A stretch of 64,000 nucleotides of DNA from Verrucomicrobiota bacterium (GTDB taxonomy: Bacteria > Verrucomicrobiota > Verrucomicrobiia > Chthoniobacterales > UBA10450): positions 22,270 through 86,269 of the forward strand of contig JAFASN010000130.1 of NCBI GenBank assembly GCA_019244415.1, read 5' to 3'. This document shows, piece by piece, positions 57,827 to 64,000 of the stretch. The position numbers and the translations under genes are program-made. Every line of letters starts with the position of its first letter. The stretch's first letter is position 1. The notes under the pieces were generated by a model. It was not told where the DNA came from. It did not search any database and saw only the letters and a program-made list of their open reading frames with translations.

Positions 57827-60184
57827 TTAGTTCCGGGCGAGTGAGCTGAGTACCTTCTCGAACTCCCGGTCTTGCCGGAGTGAATCCCATTGCGGCTGGA
57901 GCTTGAGAAATCCGTAACTCAAGTACGTAGGCGAACGCTCGACGGTGATGATTTGTTCAACGGCGAGCCGGGTCTCGCCAGCCCAGGCGTAGGTTTGCGC
58001 GAGATTGACGGCGAAGTTAGCGCCATCGACGGCATCTTTAGAGATTGGCATGAGCTCGCAGGCACGGCGGCCTTCGCGCAGAGCATCATCCTTTCGCCCC
58101 AGTCCGGCATCAATCATTCCGAGCAGGCTCAGAGCAGCAGGAAAATCAGGCTGTTTTTGCAAAACGGCGAGCAGCTCGTCGCGAGCGGAGTTGAAAGCTG
58201 ATTGCGCTTTTGCCGCGTCGCCCTCCCAGCGTGCGACAACGCCTTCCCAGTACGCTCGCGGGAAATTAACTCCGTTATTCACGACGCCTTCGCGCGGGTA
58301 ATTCGCGAGCACGCGAGCGGCTGCCTCGGGCGTGCGTTCGCAGAGGGAATAAAACGGATCATCGACGTCAGCCGCGGTCTTCGGATCTTCGGCGATCAAT
58401 GACGTGAGCGTGGCCTGGTACGGCTTGATATCAGCGTGCCAATCGACCGCGATCGATGCTCGCAGAATACGCGTCTGCGGATCACCAGGAACGACATCGA
58501 GAGCGCGATCGTAAGTACGGGCTTCTTCGGCATAGCGATGTTGCCAGTGATAGAACAACGCCATCTGCTGAAGAGTGAAAAAGTTGCGCGGATCGAGCTC
58601 AAGAGCGCGCTCGAGGTTTTCCGTGGCCTGTTCCCAACGGCCCTGCCGGCGATCGATGTAGGCGGTGTACTCAAACACTTCCGCGCTGTTAGGCAAAGTC
58701 CGGCGCGCCTTGGCCAGCTCGCTGCGCGCGCGGTCGTAGTCGCGGAAGCCGTGATAATAGTAATCGGCCAAAGCGAGGTGAGCTTCGCCGGAGTCGGGCT
58801 GGAGATGGAGCGCGGTTTGCACGGCGGAGTTTGCCATTTCAAGGCGCGCTGGAGTTCGATCGAACCCATCCCAGTACATATTCCCATGTACTCTGGAGAG
58901 CAGACACCAGGCAGGCAGGAACCGGGCATCGCGCGACACGGCTTCATCAAGCAAACGAGACGCTTGGATGAGATTCGCCTTCGCCTGAATCTGATTTGTC
59001 GTCGCAGCAAAAAGGGATTGGGCGCGAAGGTAAAGATCATAAGCGGTCAGATCGGTCGTCGCCGGTTTGTCGATGGCCGCCTTCTCCCGCGCGGAGAGTC
59101 TGGCCCGGAGTTGATCGGCGATGGTGCGGGCAATTTCGCTTTGAATGGCGAAGACATCGTCGAGCGGGCGATCGTAATTTTCCGCCCAGGTATGCGCATC
59201 AGTGCGGGCATTAATCAGCTGCGCATTCACGCGCACCTTTCCACCCGCGCGCTGCACGCTCCCCTCGAGAAGGTAGGCCACGCCGAGCTGTTGGCCGATC
59301 TCGCGGAGGTTGCGCTCCACCCCGGTTTTGTACTGCATCACACTGGTGCGGCTAATCACTTTCAGGTCAGCGATTTTCGCCAGGTCAGTCAGAATCTCAT
59401 CCTGCACGCCATCGGCGAAATAAGCGTTCTCCTTATCGCTGCTGAGATTTTCAAATGGCAGGACGGCGATACTTTTCTCCGGGATAGCTCCGGCGGGACG
59501 CGCTCGCGTTCGAGAAAATATGAGTACAGCCGCGCCGGCCAGAACGAGCAAGCCCGCGCTCGCCGCCAAAGCGACCCAGCGCCTTTTGGCGCGCCGTTGG
59601 CGAACGGCGGCGAACTTGGCTGGAAGCCGCGGATTACCGATGTTTTCTCCATAAAGGTTGACCACGCAGACGCGCACGCCGTGTTTCACTTCGCACTCTC
59701 CGAGGTCGTGCAGACAAGGCCGCCAATCCTCGAACTCGGCCACGTCTTCCGCGATGTGTCGGGAGAGCAGAATGTGACCGCCGTCACCGCAATCCATCAC
59801 GCGCTGGGCGATGTTGATTCCAGCACCGGCGACGTTGGTGCGGCCAGCGACGTCCACCACGGTACTTACCGGGCCGCTGTGCACGCCCATCCGCAGCGGG
59901 ATTCGTGGGCCGCTTTTTAACTCGCGGTCAATCTCCATTGCGCATCGTACCGGGGCTTCCGGGCTGGTGTAGAAGACGAGAGCCATGCCATCCCCCGTGG
60001 GAATACTCACCAGCTTTTCGGCGGCTTCAGCTTCCCGCACGGGTTCGGAGCGCCGCACGATGCCGGTTAATCGGTCGATGGCCGCGTGCTGGTCTTTGAT
60101 CGAGAGCTTCGAGTAACCAATGATGTCGATGAACAGGACATGCGCGATCTGAAGCGCGATCGCCTTTTTCGGTTCATCTGGCAT
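57827..60184 (-). CDS. Class III adenylate/guanylate cyclase with TolB-like and TPR regions
   Basis: A 785-aa signalling protein. Seen: cyclase homology domain (about residues 12-185) with metal-binding Asp residues in FIDIIGYSKL and IPTGDGMALVF, AEKLVSIPTGDG Lys, and NVAGAGINIAQRVM with the catalytic Asn/Arg; one TM helix (about 208-228); a TolB/FlgO-like region IAVLPFENLSSDKENAYFADGVQDEILTDLAKI (about 240-360); and about ten TPR-type repeats to the C-terminus. The cyclase is cytosolic. cAMP from it could feed the cNMP-binding kinase at 30.4 kb (speculative). Confidence 0.92.
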   Translation of the reverse strand: MPDEPKKAIALQIAHVLFIDIIGYSKLSIKDQHAAIDRLTGIVRRSEPVREAEAAEKLVSIPTGDGMALVFYTSPEAPVRCAMEIDRELKSGPRIPLRMGVHSGPVSTVVDVAGRTNVAGAGINIAQRVMDCGDGGHILLSRHIAEDVAEFEDWRPCLHDLGECEVKHGVRVCVVNLYGENIGNPRLPAKFAAVRQRRAKRRWVALAASAGLLVLAGAAVLIFSRTRARPAGAIPEKSIAVLPFENLSSDKENAYFADGVQDEILTDLAKIADLKVISRTSVMQYKTGVERNLREIGQQLGVAYLLEGSVQRAGGKVRVNAQLINARTDAHTWAENYDRPLDDVFAIQSEIARTIADQLRARLSAREKAAIDKPATTDLTAYDLYLRAQSLFAATTNQIQAKANLIQASRLLDEAVSRDARFLPAWCLLSRVHGNMYWDGFDRTPARLEMANSAVQTALHLQPDSGEAHLALADYYYHGFRDYDRARSELAKARRTLPNSAEVFEYTAYIDRRQGRWEQATENLERALELDPRNFFTLQQMALFYHWQHRYAEEARTYDRALDVVPGDPQTRILRASIAVDWHADIKPYQATLTSLIAEDPKTAADVDDPFYSLCERTPEAAARVLANYPREGVVNNGVNFPRAYWEGVVARWEGDAAKAQSAFNSARDELLAVLQKQPDFPAALSLLGMIDAGLGRKDDALREGRRACELMPISKDAVDGANFAVNLAQTYAWAGETRLAVEQIITVERSPTYLSYGFLKLQPQWDSLRQDREFEKVLSSLARN

Positions 60185-60301
60185 CGGCAGTGTTCCCCAT
60201 CGTAGCAGAGCGGCAACGAGCGTCGATGCGCAACTTCGCCGTGGTACTCAGGCAAAAAACGGTGTTGCGCGAGGCGCGGCAAACCCGGAGTTTATTTGTT
60301 C

Positions 60302-63300
60302 ATGCGCTTCTCACGTCTCGCCCCGCTGGCTGGCTTCATCGCGATTGCCTTTACCTCCTCAGCTACTGCTCAGGACCTGCCAAACACCACACGATTACTG
60401 CGATTCCCAACGACAAACGACCGGCAGATTGTCTTTTGCTACGCTGGAGAACTTTACACCGTCGATATGCACGGCGGCGTGGCTCGCCGACTGACCAGCG
60501 GGCAGGGCTATACTTCCTTCCCACGGTTCTCACCCGATGGCGCGCAGCTGGCATTTACTTCGCAATATGACGGAAACACGGAGGTTTACGTCATGCCGGC
60601 TGAAGGTGGCGCGCCCAAGCGGCTAACTACTTCAGCGACGCTCGGCCGCGACGACATCTCGGACCGAATGGGACCGAACAATATCGTGATGACCTGGCAA
60701 AATACCAAGCCGCTGGTCGTATTTCGCTCGCGCATGAGATCGTTCAACGATTTCATCGGGCAGCTATTCACTGTCGGGATGGACGCCGAGTTACCTCAGC
60801 AGTTGCCCGTGCCGCGCGGAGGATTCGTTAGCTTCTCACCGGATGATTCCAAGATGGCTTACAACCGCGTCTTTCGTGAGTTTCGGACTTGGAAGCATTA
60901 CCGCGGCGGCATGGCGGATGACATCTGGATTTATGATTTCAAAACAGGCGCAATTGAAAACCTGACTAACAACCCGGCGCAGGACATCTGCCCAATGTGG
61001 GGGCCTGATAACCACATCTACTTCATCTCCGATCGTGACAACCGGATGAACCTGTACTCAATCGACCTCGGCAGCAGGGAACTTAAGCAGCTCACTCACT
61101 TCAAGGATTTCGACATCAAGTTTCCGTCCATCGGGAAAACGTCGATCGTTTTCGAGCAAGCTGGATACATCTGGCGCTACGATCTGGCTAACGGCCAGGC
61201 AGCACCGGTGCCTATCCAGGTGGACGAGGACTTCGCTTCCGGCCGTTTCGCTTTCGTTGATGCGTCCAAGCACACCGAGTCGGTGAATCTGGCGCCTGAC
61301 GGCGAACGCGCCATCGTCGTAGCGCAGGGAGACCTGTACTCAGTCCCGCGGAAGGAAGGCACGGCACGTAATCTGACGAAAACTTCCAATGCGCATGAAC
61401 GCGACGCCGTCTGGTCGCCGGATGGCAAATGGATTGCCTATAACTCGGATGCCACCGGCGAGAACGAGCTCTATATCCGCTCCCAGGATGGCAAGAGCCA
61501 ACCCGTCCAGGTTACCAGCGGGGCAGATACTTACTACTACCAGGTTATCTGGTCACCCGATAGCAAGAAGCTACTTTGGGCGGACCGCCTCCAGCGTTTG
61601 CGTTACGTTGATGTAAACAGCAAAGCGGTGACACAGGTGGACCAGGATAAGTGGGGCGAAATCGAATCGTATGACTGGTCCCCGGACAGTCAGTGGATCG
61701 CATGGTCGCGTCCGGAGGAGAATGGAATGCCGAAGGTGTATCTTTTCTCTACCGCGAGCAAGAAGCAGACACCAGTCACTGATGAATGGTATGCTTCGGG
61801 TAACGTTGCTTTCAGCGACGATGGCAAGTACCTCCTCCTCGCTTCGGCACGAGATTTCAAGCCTACCTTCGGCGACGACGAGTTTGAGAACGTCTATGTC
61901 GATATGGAGCGCGTTTACCTCGTCACCCTCGCGAAAGATACCGAGCCTCCACTTGGCGCACGCAGCGACGAAGTAGGCAAAGCCGAGGAGAAACGCGCAA
62001 AGGAGAAGCAAAAGGAATCCGACGAGAAGAAGGAGACGAAACCCGACGAAAAGAAGTCGCCGGCTCCATCGGCCGAACCAAAGAAGCCGGTGACGGTAAA
62101 GGTAGATCTCGACGGGATTCACGACCGCATCTCCGGTTTGGAAATCCAGCCCGGTAACTACAGCGACATCCGCATGATCGATGATCGCATCTTTTACTTG
62201 CGGCGCACCGTCGCGGACAGCGAAGGAGAAAACGAAGAAGAGGGGGACGATCGCGATCGCAAGGCGCACCTCTGTTTCTACAGCCTGACTGACCGTAAGG
62301 AAACGGTGCTGGGCGATGTCAACGGCTACCAGATCAGCGCTGATGGAAAGCGCATGCTGGTGAAGATTAAAAAGGATTACGCAATTATCGACCTGCCCAA
62401 AGACAAGCTCGAGACGAAAGATCATGAGCTAAAGCATGCCGGGCTCGATATGCAGCTCGACCGGCATGCGGAGTGGAAGCAAATCTACCTCGAAGCGTGG
62501 CGGCAAATGCGCGACTTCTTCTACGCTCCAAACATGAATGGGGTGGACTGGAAAGCCATGCGGGACAAGTACGCAGCTTTAGTCCCATTCGTGAATAACC
62601 GAAACGATCTGACCTATCTTCTCGGTGAGCTAATTGGCGAGCTGAACAACGGTCATACCTATGTCGGTGGCGGTGAGCGGCCGGAAACATCGCGCATCAA
62701 GCTCGGATTGCTCGGGGCGGAGTTTTCGCGGGATGCAGCCAGCAAGGCTTATCGCATCGACCGCATTTTACCCGGCGAGAACTGGGATAAGCACACACGC
62801 TCACCACTGACCGCGGAAGGCGTAAACGTGAAACCGGGTGACTACATCCTCGCCATCAACAACACCCCTGTCTCGAGTTTGCCCAACCTTTACGATGCAT
62901 TGATCGGCACGGCAGACAAACAGGTAATTCTGCGAGTTAACTCAAAGCCGACCGATGAAGGCGCCCGTGATGTGACGGTGGTGCCAGTAGCTGATGAGTC
63001 GCCGCTCTATTATCTGGCATGGGTGCAGAAAAACATTGCGCACGTTGCCAGTAAGACAAACGGCGAAGTAGGTTACCTGCATATTCCAGACATGGGCCGG
63101 CCCGGCTTGGATGAGTTTACAAAGCTTTACTTCCCGCAGATTCACAAGAAGGCACTGATCGTTGACGTGCGGGGTAATGGCGGCGGATTTGTTTCGCCGC
63201 TGGTCATCGAAAGATTGCGGCGCGCCTTGGTCATGGTGGAGATCGCCCGCAACGGCATGCCGCAAACGAATCCACCTCAGACCTTCGTCGGGCCGATGGT

Positions 63301-63682
63301 TGCACTTTGCGATGAGTACTCCGCCTCGGACGGCGATATCTTCCCCTACCGATTCAAGACACTCGGCCTGGGCAAATTAATCGGTAAACGAACCTGGGGC
63401 GGCGTCATCGGCATTCGCAATCCACTTCCTCTGATGGATGGAGGTCAGTTCTTTAAGCCGGAGTTCGCGCCGTACTCGAAAGAAGGTAAAGGCTGGGTCA
63501 TCGAAGGTCACGGCGTCGATCCAGACATCGTGGTGGACAATGACCCCACCAAGGAGTTTCACGGCGAAGACCAGCAGCTCGACCGCGCTATTCAGGAAGT
63601 GCAGGACGAACTTAAGACGAAGCGCTACGATTTACCGCCGGTGCCGCCGTATCCTGATCGCAATCCAGAAAAGAAGAGTTGA
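60302..63682 (+). CDS. Tricorn-like S41 protease
   Basis: A 1126-aa exported protease: signal peptide MRFSRLAPLAGFIAIAFTSSATAQ, a beta-propeller region (about 30-530, repeated xxxPxWSPDG/IAYNSD blades), a Lys/Glu-rich linker (about 555-600), a second propeller-like part, a tricorn C1 domain with LNNGHTYVGGGE (catalytic His), a PDZ (GVNVKPGDYILAINNTPV), and the S41 catalytic core with DVRGNGGG and the Ser in DEYSASDGDIFPY. It degrades peptides in the periplasm. ATG 60302 begins the signal peptide; the ORF track starts 2 codons earlier at TTG. UvrB begins directly after its stop. Confidence 0.93.
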   Translation: MRFSRLAPLAGFIAIAFTSSATAQDLPNTTRLLRFPTTNDRQIVFCYAGELYTVDMHGGVARRLTSGQGYTSFPRFSPDGAQLAFTSQYDGNTEVYVMPAEGGAPKRLTTSATLGRDDISDRMGPNNIVMTWQNTKPLVVFRSRMRSFNDFIGQLFTVGMDAELPQQLPVPRGGFVSFSPDDSKMAYNRVFREFRTWKHYRGGMADDIWIYDFKTGAIENLTNNPAQDICPMWGPDNHIYFISDRDNRMNLYSIDLGSRELKQLTHFKDFDIKFPSIGKTSIVFEQAGYIWRYDLANGQAAPVPIQVDEDFASGRFAFVDASKHTESVNLAPDGERAIVVAQGDLYSVPRKEGTARNLTKTSNAHERDAVWSPDGKWIAYNSDATGENELYIRSQDGKSQPVQVTSGADTYYYQVIWSPDSKKLLWADRLQRLRYVDVNSKAVTQVDQDKWGEIESYDWSPDSQWIAWSRPEENGMPKVYLFSTASKKQTPVTDEWYASGNVAFSDDGKYLLLASARDFKPTFGDDEFENVYVDMERVYLVTLAKDTEPPLGARSDEVGKAEEKRAKEKQKESDEKKETKPDEKKSPAPSAEPKKPVTVKVDLDGIHDRISGLEIQPGNYSDIRMIDDRIFYLRRTVADSEGENEEEGDDRDRKAHLCFYSLTDRKETVLGDVNGYQISADGKRMLVKIKKDYAIIDLPKDKLETKDHELKHAGLDMQLDRHAEWKQIYLEAWRQMRDFFYAPNMNGVDWKAMRDKYAALVPFVNNRNDLTYLLGELIGELNNGHTYVGGGERPETSRIKLGLLGAEFSRDAASKAYRIDRILPGENWDKHTRSPLTAEGVNVKPGDYILAINNTPVSSLPNLYDALIGTADKQVILRVNSKPTDEGARDVTVVPVADESPLYYLAWVQKNIAHVASKTNGEVGYLHIPDMGRPGLDEFTKLYFPQIHKKALIVDVRGNGGGFVSPLVIERLRRALVMVEIARNGMPQTNPPQTFVGPMVALCDEYSASDGDIFPYRFKTLGLGKLIGKRTWGGVIGIRNPLPLMDGGQFFKPEFAPYSKEGKGWVIEGHGVDPDIVVDNDPTKEFHGEDQQLDRAIQEVQDELKTKRYDLPPVPPYPDRNPEKKS

Positions 63683-64000
63683 GTGGCGTTTGAACTAGAG
63701 TCGAACTACAGACCGCGCGGTGATCAGAGCCAGGCGATCGCCAAGCTGACAAAGTCGATCCAGGCCGGCAACAAGCACCAGACGTTGCTTGGGGTTACCG
63801 GGTCTGGCAAAACGTTCACGGTGGCGAACGTGGTGCGTGAGATCGATCGTCCCACTCTTGTTATTTCGCATAACAAGACACTGGCCGCCCAGCTGTACTC
63901 GGAGTTCAAACAGTTCTTTCCCCGAAATGCCGTCGAATACTTCGTTAGCTACTTCGATTACTATCAGCCGGAGGCTTATATTCCGCGTTCGGACACCTAC
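63683..64000 (+). CDS. uvrB: Excinuclease ABC subunit B, N-terminal part (runs off window)
   Basis: The first 106 codons of UvrB are present; the ORF continues past 64000. Seen: [15 protein letters not shown], Walker [15 protein letters not shown] (about residues 40-53), [19 protein letters not shown], and [18 protein letters not shown] (beta-hairpin start). Start GTG 63683 is chosen because the codon after it begins the family sequence; it directly follows the tricorn stop with no gap, so co-transcription is likely. UvrB unwinds and incises damaged DNA with UvrA/UvrC. Confidence 0.95.
   Translation, partial: MAFELESNYRPRGDQSQAIAKLTKSIQAGNKHQTLLGVTGSGKTFTVANVVREIDRPTLVISHNKTLAAQLYSEFKQFFPRNAVEYFVSYFDYYQPEAYIPRSDTY

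Noticed and set aside
58436-59920. 494-aa plus-strand ORF
   Set aside because: It lies antisense to the adenylate cyclase-TPR gene, whose domains are clear; the ORF is an open shadow frame of GC-rich coding DNA.
1-64000. tRNA or rRNA genes
   Set aside because: I looked through the spacers for cloverleaf-like and rRNA-like sequence and saw none; a tRNA scan would be needed to exclude one formally.
1-64000. AGTAC as a Chi- or KOPS-like polar motif
   Set aside because: In the first 10 kb the two orientations are about equal, so no strand bias is visible.

Overview
The window is 64 kb of gene-dense, GC-rich (roughly 60% by eye) bacterial chromosome. Gram-negative envelope genes (rfaE2/hldE, an LpxL-like acyltransferase, a KdsD-type isomerase, class A PBP), a SUF system, a lone rpoA-rplQ pair, an ADOP-type permease, a PEP-CTERM-like exported protein, a tricorn protease and many short dispersed palindromes together suggest a soil Verrucomicrobiota member (Chthoniobacterales-like). 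That placement is inference; no rRNA gene is present to test it.

Layout. 1-5.5 kb: end of mnmG, plsY-gpsA, then purN, hldE-type nucleotidyltransferase and lipid kinase on the other strand. 5.5-12.8 kb: a complete minus-strand nitrous oxide reductase operon (azurin, nosZ, nosB, nosD, nosF, nosY, DUF2249, Crp/Fnr regulator) behind a perfect FNR/DNR box. 12.8-18.2 kb: YbdK ligase, a CusF-SCO1 fusion lipoprotein that may serve NosZ copper loading, then PadR plus a large ABC permease. 18.3-23.6 kb: rpoA-rplQ, and pyrR-pyrB-pyrC. 23.6-28.5 kb: sufC-(broken O-methyltransferase)-sufB-sufD-CBS. 28.6-41.1 kb: envelope and signalling (acyltransferase, REC protein, cNMP-binding histidine kinase, sulfatase, glycosyltransferases, KdsD, PBP1, MidA-like methyltransferase). 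41.2-44.4 kb: 2-oxoacid:ferredoxin oxidoreductase alpha-gamma fusion and beta subunit. 44.5-48.8 kb: a small stress-type cluster (GlsB-like, PRC-barrel, two related FVDEP proteins), a C-terminally frameshifted alcohol dehydrogenase, pyrF. 49-53.1 kb: an accessory patch with a restriction-modification pair, a gene relic, a 41-bp-period repeat array, a winged-helix protein and an exported protein. 53.3-64 kb: VOC protein, POT transporter, class A beta-lactamase-fold hydrolase, broken glyoxalase, PEP-CTERM protein, adenylate cyclase-TPR protein, tricorn protease, start of uvrB.

Two window-wide patterns stand out. First, the asymmetric word (G/A)AGTAC and its complement occur about 3.7 times per kb in all reading frames and in spacers, several-fold more than base composition predicts, and drop sharply across about 43.6-55.2 kb; this resembles a highly iterated genomic word such as cyanobacterial HIP1. 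Second, at least six different short palindromic repeat families are scattered through spacers and even inside the 5' ends of nosD and the MidA-like gene.

Three genes (O-methyltransferase, alcohol dehydrogenase, glyoxalase) carry 1-2 nt frameshifts, which could be real decay or assembly error.
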